DNA of 64,000 nucleotides from Branchiostoma floridae. Lineage: Eukaryota; Chordata; Leptocardii; Amphioxiformes; Branchiostomatidae. Of this stretch, positions 11,701-26,700 are shown one piece after another (the stretch's first letter is position 1; every line of letters starts with the position of its first letter). The stretch lies in the NCBI RefSeq assembly GCF_000003815.2, contig NC_049989.1:20863958-20927957 (forward strand), in the 5' to 3' direction. Made by a program: the position numbers and the translations under genes. The notes under the pieces were generated by a model. That model made no database searches. It was given only the letters and a program-made list of their open reading frames with translations, and was not told the DNA's origin.

Positions 11701-14700
11701 TACCTCATGGATTACTGAATTAGATGCTGTGTTAGTACATGTTGGTGTCCTTAAATTTTTAATCTTTTTAATCTTTTTTATTGTAACATATAAGTACATT
11801 AACATGATTGCGACACACTCAAGCTCAACATGCTGTCGTCATCAAAAACAAACTGAGAGTACAAACGAACATTGGAACAATTACAGACAACCAAAAATAA
11901 TTAAATAAAAATGAAACGTCAGCAAGTAAGCTCAATTTTGGTTGTGTATAAGAATTCTCATATATCCTAATTACAGACAAGCAAAGCATATAACAAGGAT
12001 GATGGAGAGTAAAACCATATAACGAAATCATAGAATATAACAAAAAATGCATTTGTATCAGGTGGATTACGGACAGGTACTCCGGGCCAAGCTGGTAGGA
12101 TAGAAGTTTAGTTATTCAAATCTTTCTTACATTCACAATGTGTACTAGCAATGTTATGAGTCTCATAATATACATGTACATGTAGAATAAGGAATTTGAT
12201 GTGAAAAATTCCTAAAAATAGACAACAAACCATGCGTCCATGCCATATAGAACATTATAAACTGGTTATCTGGAGTGTGCATACCTCAGGGATTACTGAC
12301 GCTATGTTAGTACATGTAGGTGTCCTTTAATCTTTTTTTTTTGTAACATATAAGTACATAACATGATGGAGACACACTCAAGCTCAACACGCTTATTTTC
12401 CTGTCGTCATCAGAAACAAACTGAGAGTACAAACAAACATTGGAACAAATACAGACAAGCAAAGCATATAACAAGGATAATGGAGAGTAAAACCATATTA
12501 CGAAATCATAGAATATAACAAAAAATGCATATGTATAAGGTGGATTACGGACAGGTGCTCCGGGCCAAGCTGGTAGGATAGAAGTTTAGTTATTCAAATC
12601 TTTCTTACATTCACAATGTGTACTAGCAATGTTATGAGTCTCATAATATACATGTACATGTAGAATAAGGAATTTGATGTGAAAAATTCCTAAAAATAGA
12701 CAACAAACCATGCATCCATGCCATATAGAACATTATAAACTGGTTATCTGGAGTGTGCATACCTCATGGATTACAGATGCTGTGTTAGTATAGGTGTCCT
12801 AAAATTCACAATGTGTACTGGCAATTTTATGAGTCTCAGATAGAGAAGGAATTAGATGTGAAAAATGTTCAAACAACGACTTGCTACTCACAGTACTGGG
12901 CATCCCCATGAACAGTGGGACGTTGTGGACCCCAGCCATCACGCATCCCCTGTAACAAACACGGTTCACAGTTCACACAAGCCTGACTGTTGCGTCTGCT
13001 CGTAAAACAGAGCATATTCGGATCTTAAATGAGCGTATTGTAGAATCTGGCCAATCAAAACATCAAAGTCACTCTTTGGGGCATTTTTCCACCGTCATCA
13101 TAAGTTGAATTTGTCTTATTGCGATGCACAGCAATTTTCAAAGCAAACAAAGTTTGGTTTGGTTTGGTTTTATTTAGGATCTCCTGGACCACTAGTGACT
13201 GATACGTTACTATTCTTATTGGAGTCCGGGTGAATGCCAGAATGGTACTCATTTTCACTTGAGTGAAGTGAGGAAAGTCGTGTTAAGTGCCTTTCCCAAG
13301 GGCACAAGATCGGTGACACGGTGGGGTTCGATCTCAGGACCTTTTGGGCCTGAGCCTAACGCCCTGCCGATTGCGCCACGCAGTCTCACAAGTGCGACTT
13401 TGTTGTGTCGTGAGAACGTTTTGAAATATGCGCACTTCCCAATGCCACATGAGCTGTCAGCCACTTTTTTCAGCTGCTCGGGGGGAGGTTTTGGTATAAT
13501 GGAAAAATTGGAGACTTTCTGTGACTTTTTTCATGTTGTTTACTATTAAATGTAGAAAAAAGACACAGATATGTTGAAAATTATTTACGAAATTGTCAAC
13601 TTGAATGAAGATTTTCAAATTTAGGACTATTTGCAGTTTTGGCACCAACATTCTACAATATGCCCCTTTAAACTAAATAAATGTTTCTTCAATGACTTTC
13701 TCAGTGGGTTACCTTATTGTGTATCTTCAGAGAAGGGAGTGGGAAAAGAAAACAAGATGTAGACAAAGTTGTTAGTAAATACATCAAATTCAATTCAATT
13801 TTAAAGCAAGAATAAAGCAATAAGAATAACAATGTATATTGTAAGGCAGACCACACCAATTTAATTTCTTGGTTCCTGGGTATCTTGAGGTAAAACTTCA
13901 GCAAGAGGTCAGGATAAAAACAGTGGGTTAAATGTCACAGTTGTTCTTCCAGTTGACCATTACTGTTTTAGAACCAACAAGTCAAAAAATGGTGCCAAAA
14001 CTTCCTCCCAGACGCAGAACATTTTCTCGACTGTGTTCCTTTGTCACTTACCTGTCCATGAGTGATTTCGCCAACCAGTTCATCATTTGATCAGTCAGTC
14101 AGTCAATGAAGGATATCGTCAGTCAGTCAAACCAATCAATAGCAAACTAATCAATCAATCAATTGATCAATTACAACAGTGACTTATTGAGAGAACTACT
14201 AGTAAATTGTTCTCCAACTAAAACAATCTCTGTATCAGAATTTGCGACCAAATCTCTCGGTCTTAAGCTATCTGGCCTGAGTGCTGCAGACACATGATTT
14301 TTGCACATTGTGTGATGTCAGCACTGGGTCAAAGTTCTGGAAGTCGGTATCACCCCCCGTCTCGGTTGAGAGATGGTTAATGTGCTCGAAGAGCGGCACA
14401 GCCGTCCAGCCCAGCTGAGACTTGGTCGTGAGGCGGACCTCCTGACCGCGCTTCCCGCTGACCGAGCCCGTTCATACACTTTCACTTCACTTTTACTTCA
14501 CTTTCACAACACTTTCAATTTCGCTACACTTTCACTTTCACTTCACTTTCACTGACCTGTCAAAGAGCGGCACAGCTGTCCAGCCCAGCTGGGACTCGGT
14601 GGTGAGGCGGACCTCCTGGCCGCGCTTCCCTGTGACCGTTCCCGGGCCGGTCCCGTCCGCCTGCGGCGTGTAGACAGCGTCCAGCCCGAACACCTGGATC

Positions 14701-17700
14701 AGCAGGCAGGTGTTCGGCTCCAGGTGGGGGTGGATGATCTGTAAGGTAATAACGTAAAAAGTAAGTTTGCGGGGATTTAATTTTGGGGTAGCAGGAAAAA
14801 GGACTGTCCGCGGTGGTTTTAAGTTCGCAGAAGCATGTACTGCAGTCTCCTACTGTCATGGAAAAATGTTCGCGGTGGTTTTAAGTTTGCGGTGAAGCAG
14901 CCACCGCAAAATTTTCTGCATTTACAGTACTGTAAAATGCATTTGAGTTTGCGGGGATTTAAAATGGACTTTACGCAGTGGTTTTAATTTTGCATTAACA
15001 CCATAGACTACAGTCTAATACCATAATAGAAAAATGTTCGCGGCGGTTTTAAGTTCACGGTGTAGTGGTCACCGCGAAAACCGCAAACATTAATCCACCG
15101 CAAACTTTTCTGCATTTACACATTGCGGTGAATTAATAAGAATAACCCCCACCCAGAGACTATGCACCTGGTCTATAAAAGCCAATACAAGACATGTATT
15201 TTGATGTAGAACATTCCAAAAGGAAGTCACTTTGGAGACACGTGGTCTAGATGGATTGAAGAATTTTCTCCTTTAAAATGGTAAAATAAATAAAAAAAGA
15301 TAAAACTTACGGAGGGCGGGTCGAGCCACTTGGGCGACTTCTGCAGACTGGTGAAGTCGTGCTTGGTGCTGATGATCTTATCCTCCCCGCCATAACCTTC
15401 AGGCGTGTTCTCCAGCTCACGTGCTTCCGCGCCGGGGGAGACGCGAGCAAACACGTTCACGTACAGGCCCTCACCTGGGGACACAAACCAACAAACAAAC
15501 AAACAAACAATCAGTCTTCACATCAGGCGTGTTCTCCAGCTCACGGGCCTCCGCACTGGGGGAGACACGAGCAAACACGTTCATGTACAGGCCCTCACCT
15601 GGGGACACAAACAAACAAACAAACAAACAATCAGGTGTGTTCTCCAGCTCACGGGCCTCTGCACCGGGGGACATGCGAGCAAACACGTTCACGTACAGGC
15701 CCTCACCTGGGGACACAAACAAACAAACAAACAAACAATCAGGCGTGTTCTCCAGCTCACGTGCCTCCGCACCGGGGAGATGCGAGCAAACACGTTCACG
15801 TACAGGCCCTCACCTGGGGACACAAACAAACAAACAAACAAACAATCAGACGTGTTCTCCAGCTCACGGGCCTCCGCACTGGGGGAGACACGAGCAAACA
15901 CGTTCATGTACAGGCCCTCACCTGGGGACACAAACAAACAAACAAACAAACAAACAATCAGTCTTCACATCAGGTGTGTTCTCCAGCTCACGGGCCTCCG
16001 CACCGGGGGAGACACGAGCAAACACGTTCACGTACAGCCCCTCACCTGGCAAAACAAACAAACAAACAAACAATCAGGTGTGTTCTCCAGCTCACGTGCC
16101 TCTGCACCGGGTGAGACCCGAGCAAACACGTTCACGTACAGGCCCTCACCTGGGGACACAAACAAACAAACAAACAATCAGTCTTCACATCAGGTGTGTT
16201 CTCCAACTCACGTGCTTCCGCACCGGGGGAGACGCGAGCAAACACATTCACGTACAGGCCCTCACCTGGGGACACAAACAAACAAACAAACAATCAGTCT
16301 TCACATCAGGCGTGTTCTCCAACTCACGTGCCTCCGCACCGGGGGAGACACAAGCAAACACGTTTACGTACAGGCCCTCACCTGGGGACACAAACAAACA
16401 AACAAACAATCAGTCTTCACATCAGGTGTGTTCTCCAACTCACGTGCTTCCGCACCGGGGGAGACGCGAGCAAACACGTTCACGTACAGGCCCTCACCTG
16501 GGGACACAAACAAACAAACAAACAATCAGGTGTGTTCTCCAGCTCACGGGCTTCCGCACCGGGGGAGACGTGAGCAAACACGTTCACGTACAGGCCCTCA
16601 CCTGGCGACACAAACAAATAAACAAACAATCAGTCTTCACATCAGGCGTGTTCTCCAGCTCACGTGCCTCCGCACCGGGGGAGACGCGAGTAAACACGTT
16701 TACGTACAGGCCCTCACCTGGCGACACAAACAAACAAACAAACAAACAAACAATCAGTCTTCACATCGGGCGTGTTCTCCAACTCACGTGCTTCCGCACC
16801 GGGGGAGACGCGAGCAAACACGTTCACGTACAGGCCCTCACCTGGGGACACAAACAAACAAACAAACAAACAAACAATCAGTCTTCACATCAGGTGTGTT
16901 CTCCAACTCACGTGCTTCCGCACCGGGGGAGACGCGAGCAAACACGTTCACGTACAGGCCCTCACCTGGCGACACAAACAAATAAACAAACAATCAGTCT
17001 TCACATCAGGCGTGTTCTCCAGCTCACGTGCCTCTGCTCCGGGGGAGACGCGAGTAAACACGTTTACGTACAGGCCCTCACCTGGCGACACAAACAAACA
17101 AACAAACAAACAAACAATCAGGTGTGTTCTCCAGCTCACGGGCCTCCGCACCGGGGGAGACGCGAGCAAACACGTTCATGTACAGGCCCTCACCTGGCGA
17201 CACAAACAAACAATTCTTGTGGTTAGGGTTTTCGATTTAGAATCTAAACATTCTGGGTTTGAACTCCTTGGAGACCCCGACATTGTGCCTTTAAGAAAGG
17301 CACTTAACAAGTGTTTAAGACCCCAAGTTTAAGGAGAGCCAAGTCAAAGAATCCACCACACTTAACAAAAAGAATAGGCGTCCTTTTCTATCTGTCAGTG
17401 AGTGGATCAAACTTTACCGTCATTACCTGCAGCACAACACTCCTAATGGGAGTTTACCAGCTATAGTTGACTGAGGTCAGAGGGCATGGGTTAAGGGTTA
17501 GTTTCAATAAGGCCTCTGAGGGGTTAGAGGGTAAAGGTTGCATGACCTACCGTTGACCCCATGTGCCTGCTCGACCTGGATGCCGATGCCAGTCTGGATG
17601 TGATACCGCACGGCGCGCAGCAGGTCAAAGAGACTGACCAGGGGTTAGAGGGTAAAGGTTAAAGGTTGCATGACCTACCGTTGACCCCGTGTGCCTGCTC

Positions 17701-20700
17701 GACCTGGATGCCGATGCCAGTCTGGATGTGGTACCGCACGACTCGCAGCAGGTCACTGTGACTGGTCGGGGTTAGAGGGTAAAGGTTAAAGGTTGTGACT
17801 TACCATTGACCCCATGTGCCTGCTCCACCTGGATGCCGATGCCAGTCTGGATGTGGTACCGCACAGCGCGCAGCAGGTCGCTGTGACTGGTCGGGGTTAG
17901 AGGGTAAAGGTTAAAGGTTAGTGACCTACCATTGACCCCGTGAGCCTGCTCGACCTGTATGCCAATGCCAGTCTGGATGTGGTACCGCACGGCCCTCAGC
18001 AGGTCGCTGTGACTGGCCGGGGTTAGAGGGGAAAGGTTAAAGGTTAGTGACCTACCATTGACCCCGTGTGCCTGCTCCACCTGAATGCCAATGCCAGTCT
18101 GGATGTGGTACCGCACGGCCCTCAGCAGGTCACTGTGACTTGCTAGGGGTTAGAAAGTAAAGGTTAAAGGTTAATGACCTACCATTGACCCCGTGTGCCT
18201 GCTCCACCTGAATGCCAATGCCAGTCTGGATGTGGTACCGCACGGCTCGCAGCAGGTCGCTGTGACTGGCGGGGGTTCGCGGGGGGAGGTGCTTCTTAGC
18301 GTCCAGCCTGTCCCGGTACCACTGCTCCAGGGCTGCGTCTGATTCTACAAGGAAAAAGGCAAACTAAATTTCAAAGGATGAAGGAAGGTTCTATAAGATA
18401 AGGATATTTATTGGATATAAAAATGGATACATTAAGTACAACTGAAAAAAGAAAAGTTAAGAAGTCAAAAGTAATCCAGTTAGTGTAGGTTATTTTGACC
18501 AAAGTACCTTCGGGACAAGACCCAATATTTGACCTAACAAGTGACCTCTAACCAAAGTGTTCTGTGTACAAATTAGTGTGACCTCTAACCAAAGTGTTCT
18601 GTGTACAAGTGTGACCTCTAACCAAAGTGTTCTGTGTACAAGTGTGACCTCTAACTAAAGTGTTCTGTGTACAAGTGTGACCTCTGACCTTCCTCGGCGG
18701 GCGGCATGCCCTGCGCGATTTGCAGGCGGTGGATGGCCTCGCGTACGGACAGCGGGAAGAGTGTGTCACTCTGGAAGTCCCGCAGGATCCGCATCTCCGA
18801 CATGTTGGGGCGGCTCTGATCCGAGTGGTAGAAACCACTCTTGTACGGGGGTGCTGGGATCATTTCCTACAAACAACGATTACAGTTTATAATAATAGTC
18901 AGTCGTTACTGCGAAGTTGAATTGAATGTTTCCATATCCATCCACCTAGGTCAATACATTTATAACGCGATGCAAAAATAAAAGGGTATCATTCCTATTA
19001 TGTCTCAAAGTAGCGTAGAAATACTCAATCTGATATATTGTTATACATATTATTATATGGTTCCCTTTATCAACTAACAGTAGATTCAACAAAGTTGAAA
19101 TAGTCCACTAGTATTCTAGTAACGGAAATTGCTCTAAATATTGTGTAGTACTGGACCGTAACTTTTGTTATCTATACATTGCCATACATTGTCACCGATA
19201 CAACCATTCTTTCATGCTATAGATACAGTGTCAGCATTACATGTACCTCTCCATGCGGCATTAGCCGGAGCAGGATCGAGGCCCCGGGTACGGGGATGAC
19301 GTTGTCTAAAGATGAAGCTAGCAGCGGCTTCTTGGTGTCTGGCATCCCCCTCCGCAGCCTCAGCTGGTGACCTCCGACATTGAACCTGGTCTGAAGGGGG
19401 AGGGGGGCAACAGTAAAACATTTTAGTCCATCTGCCTTAGTGGAAAACATGCCGAAGCAGAGTTAAACTGCATTTTACATCACGGAATTGAATAACGTGA
19501 CATCACAGATTCTCAAGCAAATCAATGGGTTGTCATTAGTTGACAAAGACTGGAGTTGGATAGTTGAAAATATGGCTGCAACCTGCAGTATATCTATTTA
19601 TCTATTTATTTATCAATCTTAATATAGAGTCGTCCCTTCAGTTTTCGAGAAACAGATTTCCAAGGGAGCCATTTGCTACAGAACATTGGACACCTGGTTT
19701 GGTGACTGTGCAAAATTGTCACAAACTTGCTCCAATGCAACAAAATGTCATTTGAAAGCCTGCTACAATCTTCAACATTCAAGAGGATGTTAATGTTTTT
19801 CTCTACATAATGGTAACTTCAATAACACTTTGCAGTACCAGAACTATTTAAATATGATGATCCCTAAAAACTCAATGTTGCAACAAAATAACTTCAACGG
19901 CACACACAAGTTTTAAAATTGACATTAAGTAGTGCTCAGTGTTTAGTTTAATTTGACACGTCACTATAAATAATGATCATAAGATTGTCACCTGTCCGTC
20001 TTCCTCCATGAAGAGCGGGAACAGACAGCTGCCAATCACCAGCAGCGTCTTCGAGTCCTTGTCCACGGTGTAGACACGCAGCAGCACCAGGGTATCATGG
20101 GACATCGGCTTCCTGTTCAGTGATTACGCAGACCCACAATTAGGTCCAAACTCTGGAATAATTTTCACTGAGGCCACTCTTTCACTTTTACTTACACTAA
20201 GTAACATGTATCAATGACAAACTGTGACTCCATAGATACCCAACAAGAAAATAAGAGATGGCAGACTTCACCCCAGCAGAACAAAAAACTGGTGATTCAG
20301 TTTACCTTGTTATTAACGACTTAATTTCTGAACTTCAAAATGACATCAATTATGCTCTTTCTGTGGTTTAGATCATATTATGACTGCCCTCAAAACAGAC
20401 TGTGTTAAAAAGTACCAGTGAGAGGGTGTTGGAGCTATCAGTAGTTAGGACTGACAGGACATGTCCAAGGCACTGAAGTCTATACTGCTTTGTACAAAAA
20501 TTTACATTGTTTTTCAATGCATTGTCAGTATTCTAATCATTGTGGCATGTTTTTGCAAGTTGTGGAACGGCACCAGGACTGTTGCTAATTCTGTATCTGT
20601 GCTGTACTACAGTCTACTACAGTCGCTCGGCTCATCGGCCATGCCATTTCTGTTGTGCTTTCTCCTTATCTTTTCTCCCTCTCTCTCGTAGGATTGGGCA

Positions 20701-23700
20701 CTGTGCCAATGTGGTTCTTTTTCTGTTACTTACAGCTATCTTCTGCCACCATTTCATCTTCAACATTATGTTAGCTTGCATGGCCAGCTTTTTTTTAAGC
20801 ATTTCTTGTTTTATAATATGTGATATTGCTAAATGTCAAGACAATTGTATAATCATATTTTGTGAATAATTGTGAATTAAAGTATATTCTGCAAACCTCT
20901 TGTACCTGTTTTCGGGGTCGGTGTTGAGCGGGAGCCGGTACGCCAGCTGCGGACTTCGCGCCGAGCTGTCGAGCTCCGCGAATGCTGCGATGTCGGGCAG
21001 GCTGTCCAGGTTCGACTTCATCACCCGCCCTGTCACCTGGCAACAGCAACAACAGGCGGTAAAGTCAGAATCCTTCAAAAAACTTTCAGTGTTTGTTTGT
21101 TTATTCGCACAACTAAATACAGAAAACAATACAGAAAATATGCGTAAAAACACTACAGGTGCAGGAGGAGGGGAAAACCGTAAACAGCTTATACTATGCC
21201 CTGCTCCTCTATACTAAACAAAATATTATGATAGTCAATTATAATTAACAAAGAAAAGTAACACATTTTGGATGTGATATTGATTGTAGTGTACAGTGAT
21301 GATGCAGATCTCCATTTCTATTGCCCTTGGGCCACACAGACCACTACAACAGGGGGCTAGTCCACTGGTAGGGATGTGTGTTCAACTACTCTTTCACATA
21401 AGTGCTGATCAGTGCTATTTTTGCCTAGAAAGCAGACCATGTCCATGTAATATGTAGTACCAATTTTAAAAACTGTTTGGCATGATCGACCCAGCCAGGG
21501 TTTAGATTTGAACCCTCAACAACCCCCGTCCTGACCTTGGTCAACAGCTATTGGTTTCAAGGTCGAGTAAAGGACATTTCTGGGTCAAGGTTAATTGCAT
21601 ATTGGGGTATTTTCAAGGTCAAGCACACTGTAAAGGGAATTTCTTCTAGCTGATAAGACTTTTTCGGAAGTCTGCCAAAACTTTCACGAGCACTTAAAGA
21701 GCCTTAATTTCTATGTCAAGCCAAGCTCAAGTTAGGTGCACTTTCAAGTTCAAGTACAGGATACTTAGGTCACAGGTTTGAAGGTCACCTTGATGATGGT
21801 GGCGTTGTCCGGGATGAACTGCACCCGGTCCACGTAGAGGTCGATGCCCCCAGAGTTGTCTGGAGCGACAGGCTGGTCCTCGGCAGTATCAGGGTTAAAG
21901 ATGACGAACGGTTCGGACTCCGCGGTTGGGACCACATCAGCGTCACTGGGGTGGGGAAAGTGGTACATGAGTTTGTAGTGAAAGTAATCTCAAACCAGTT
22001 TACCTCACAACTAATATTAGTAGTTACTGTCAGTAGTAGCCAAGGGGCTAATCCTGCTGATTTCCTCATGTTTGTAGTGTACATACAATGTATATCTGCA
22101 TACATACACAAACACTGTTACACAACAAATTCTGAGGTCAGTAATACTACATCAAAGTCTCAATTAAATCTAAAACGAGGGGAATTTTCCAGATACAATG
22201 AACCTCTCAATAACTTGATAACCACAAAATTATGCATAAGGTTCCAAGAATTATGCATAATCATCAGAACCCTTATGCATAACCCTTGGAACCTTATGGA
22301 TAATTATGCATAACCATTGGAAACTTATGCATAATTATGCATAACCCTCAAAGTTATGCATAATTATGTACAGTTATGCCAATTTAGATTAATCCCCAGG
22401 GGGTCGTTATTGGCTGCTACGTATTTCTTACATCATTTATACTTACAGCTTACGATATCAGCCCATCTGGGTGTACGGTTGCTGAGATCTGGAAGGTCAC
22501 TCCCAAATAATAATGGAATTCCCAAATTAAATCGGAGGGTGTTATACACAGGTTATACATTGTATCTGGAAAATTCCCCTTGTTTTTTTTAAAGAAGCAC
22601 AGAGCACCACAATAATGGAATCCTTTTCAGTAGTGTGCATGTTGGTCGAGCAACGCAGCTAGAGTGCATGCTGATAAAGGGAAACCCAAGGCCACACTCA
22701 GTTATTCATGTCCTTCATTCTTGCACTCCGTGTACATAGTGCTGTGCTGATTGTTTTCAAACATACTTTGTCAAATACATGTAAAAGAATCTCGTAATCA
22801 GCAGCATGTAAAAAAAAAGTTGTACAAAGTTAGAGTTATAATCTACACTTATGTAAAGAGTCTACAATGACATATGCCAAAAAGCAGCTACTCAAGCAAT
22901 TGACTTTGGAAACGGTCAGGCGTTTCAGTAACTCAGTAGCTGTTTTTTTTGGTGTATCTTATTACCTGGATGTCTAACCTTCATCGACGAGTCTACAACA
23001 TACATCATGTACTATGGACAGACATGGTTTCTCCTATCTCTTGAATATATATATTGGATGGCATGAAGTCACTGTTACCTGTTTTCCTCAGCTTCAGGAC
23101 TGCTTGTAGGGAAAAGTACATTTTAATGCATTTCACAACACATCAAACTGACTACCTCAGGCCACAGCAAGTACACTTTATGGATCAGTACATGCAATTA
23201 CTATTGCCTATGTTTCGATTAAAGAAAAGAACCCCAACTTTTCTTTCCCCTGAACGAGACAAGAAAATATTGAAAATAGAAATTTGTTATGTGGTAGCCT
23301 TGAGTGCACTTTTGTACCCTGTTCCTTAGAAGTGACACTAGTGAGGTAGCCTTGAGCACAGTATAAGTGATACTAGGTTACCGCACTAGTGTTACTCTGC
23401 ACTTCTTACAGGTACAAAAAACTTCCTAGTGAAGTTAAACATTTTTTGGTTACTCCTGAATCAATTCTTTTAATTTAAAGATTTAGGCATCTTTATTTTT
23501 AACATTTGGAGTCTGCAGAGGGAAACTGTTGTCTATAATTTATTAGCATAAAATAAACTTGCTGTGGCCTTATTTGAATGACACATTGGCTGTACCATAA
23601 TGTTATTATCTTACATTATCACAGTGACTATACAATGTGCAATGTCATGTGCTTTGTTTGAATCATCCTGCAGGGTCATTTGCATATTTCTGGTTATCAC

Positions 23701-26700
23701 CTCTAAGTGTGTTGTGGTGGGGATGCATTGCTGTTATAGCCTGGGTACCATCCGGATAGTAGTTCGCTCCTATGTTCGCTTCTACTATCCGTCTGGAGAC
23801 CTGCACATTCAAACCGTTTGGTGCTAACGTCGGTTAATGAGCGAATCAAGGAATAGGTTCTAGAGCACTCGTTCAATGACAACAGGCCCTCCCGCAAGCA
23901 GACGGGGGGCTTGTCCGGTGTTGGAACGCCTGTTCGAACGATCGCTTGAACACATTCCATAATTCGCTCATATTGGGGACCAATCAGCGCCTGCGTCCAA
24001 AATTTGGACGATTCCAGACGTTAAGATGGTCCGCGTTCCCAGACGTAAGCACAGAGAAGCGACTCTATATAGTGTATAATGAATGTCAGAGCTAGAAGCG
24101 ACTGTATACAGTATATAATGAACGCGGGAGCGAACTACTTTCCGGATGGTACCCAGGCTATTGCTGTTACCTACATGTAGACAAACAATACAGTGCGTAC
24201 AGTAGACAAGGCAGACCTGTGCAGTTAACATTACTCTGGGGCAACTCTGAGTCCCACAGTGGGGGGTACCTCTCCTGACAGGAACCTCTAGAGCCAGGCG
24301 GGTCAGGAACGGGCGATTCCGCCACAGACGGGGGTGTGGGGACCGGTTCCGCATCCGGCTCTGGAGACTCCGGTTCTGGTACCGGTTCTGGGGATGGTTC
24401 AGGGGGCTCTGGGGATGGTGTAATGACTGGTTCGGGAGTTGGCTCCGGTGACGGCGTGGGTTGGACTTCTGGCTCTGGTGCTGGAGTGGGTGGTGGCTCG
24501 GGTTCTGGGTCTGGTTGGGAATCCGGTTTGGCCTTGGGTTGTGGTACAGGCACCGGTTTGGGATCTGGTTCCGGCTCTGGCGTTGGGTCAGGTTGTGGCT
24601 CATGTACTGGCTCTGGCTGAGGTGTTGGTACCGGCTCTGATTCCGGTTCGAGTGCGTGAAGTTTTAATTCCGGTTCAGGCGTTGGTTCCGGTTTTGATTC
24701 TGGTTCTGGCACTGGTTCTGGTGTTGGATCTGGTTTTAATTCCGGTTCAGGAGTTGATTCTGCAGCTGGCCCCGGTGTTACTTCTGGCACAGATGCTGGT
24801 TTGGGCTCAACCCTGCCAATGTCGGTATTTTCTTTAAATTTAGACTGACAAGCGAGACGCTGTTTAAATCCCAAACAAGCTAGTAGCAGCAAAATTATGT
24901 TTGACATCACAACAACACGTGCTAGAGGATCAGATATAATATTTTTTCATTTGCCAGAGTCCAAACAATTATTAAATATGTTATAATTATAATAATGCTT
25001 CAATAACTGTAGAACGTTGGCACTGTGCTTTACATGACACAAAGTGTCAATATCTTAACTTTACATTGAACATTGAGTGAGAATGTAAAATTTGACAATA
25101 TTCCTTTAGGTTCCTTTAATTCATCACTAAAAGCTACTAACTGTAACAGTAATAATACTTTGTCTTAACCTTTTCCTAATGAGGTAGACATTTGTATTGA
25201 TTTTAGTCAGGCAGAAGAGAGAAATGACCACAATTGTGCATTTATGATCAAATTTCTAATCTTGCTGTGATTGTACAAACAAAGCAGTCACCTTTTCTGT
25301 GGTGCCTCCTCTACCTCCGGGGTGCTTGTGATCAAACACAATGCAGAAATGAAGTTCACTTTTAAGACAGAACATTTACCAAGTGCTAGAGTATCGGTAT
25401 TAATTTTTAATGAATGGTATAATAATTCAAAGAAATAATTCACCAATCAAATCACTGTAAAAAGTTTCCAGAACAGTAAAACAACTTGGTACATACCTTT
25501 TTTTCTTTTACAATTTATAGTTTGAATGAATCCACAATCATGTAAAACTATATCCCTTACAAGTTAAATGATAGTTACTGTACATGTAAGTGTCTAAACG
25601 AAGGAAAAATCCAGTCATGATCATAAAATTTCCAAAGTCCTGGTATTAAAAAAATTCTGTGTTGTTACCTTGTTTCTGCTTCCTCTACATCCAGGATGCT
25701 TGTGATCAAACGCAACATAAAAACAACTTCACCAAATGAATACAGAATATTTACAAAGTGGTGAAGTATCAAATTATGGAATCCGATGTACTTTTCCAAA
25801 TTCAACATAAAAACCAATTTATTAAATTCTTCAATATTTCACATACCGTACCTACATTGTCAATACCTTACCCTCTTTTGTTTACAACTTTTTTATGCAT
25901 TAAAAATCATTTAGTTACAGTTGCTTACTGTTTGTGTCTTTAACAAATGAAAAAAAGCAGGAATGATCACAACGTCATGTAGTACTTTCAAGCTGTTGTG
26001 TGATTGTGAATACACCAGTCACCTTATTTCTGGCACCTCGTCTGCCTCCGGAATGCTTATCAATAACCAGAGGATAGAAACAAGTTCACAAGAGTCATTT
26101 ACCGTAACCACAGTCAGTCATATGTCCATGTTCGTTGTAATGGAATGATGAATTTTAGTACCATTTACAGTCAAACCTTGTGGGCCAACTCAAGTCATGA
26201 TCATATTAAGCTGCATTTAAAAGTCCTGTCAAATATTCTATATATTAATAGTTGTTTTGTCTAGACTGTCCGTAGTACGATCCAGTCTGTCATACTTTGT
26301 ACCCCTTCTATCAGTAATACAATCGAGTTTGTCATACATTGTATTTTTAGGCCACAACAATTTAATTTCTTGGTTGACTTCCCAGATTCGCTCGCTCCTA
26401 TTTTTAAAAAAAATAAAAATAAAAATAAAAATACCACTCAACAAATTTTCACCAATAATGAAACCATTCACCAACTTTCTGGTGTAGCAAACATAAAAAC
26501 TGACACTACTGTAATTTTCAACGAACAGGTGCTGTTACTGTACAGTCATAGTGTTTTTGTACTTTTTTCAAGCTGAAAACTTTTTATTCTTTATGTTTTG
26601 GATTAGCATTTACCTTTACCCCAACCATTTTAAAATTTTTATTTTTATTTTTATTTCGCCCTCTCGTTCCATATTTGTTATGAAAAAATCCGTGAACCAA

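Noticed and set aside
15475-17215. CRISPR-like regular repeats
   Set aside because: Eukaryotic context, units are degenerate exon-intron copies without unique spacers.
15405-17226. Very long plus-strand open frames (up to 601 codons)
   Set aside because: Product of a minisatellite with units rich in AAAC; peptide is a repeat of the antisense of exon 27 and (TNKQ)n. No gene structure.
17540-18116. Exon 26 copies as alternative coding exons
   Set aside because: The only acceptor-like AG in each unit would join out of phase with the phase-1 donor, so in-frame use is unlikely.
24336-24837. Gly/Ser- and Val/Leu-rich plus-strand frames
   Set aside because: Antisense of the Pro/Glu-rich exon, which has splice sites and matching phases.
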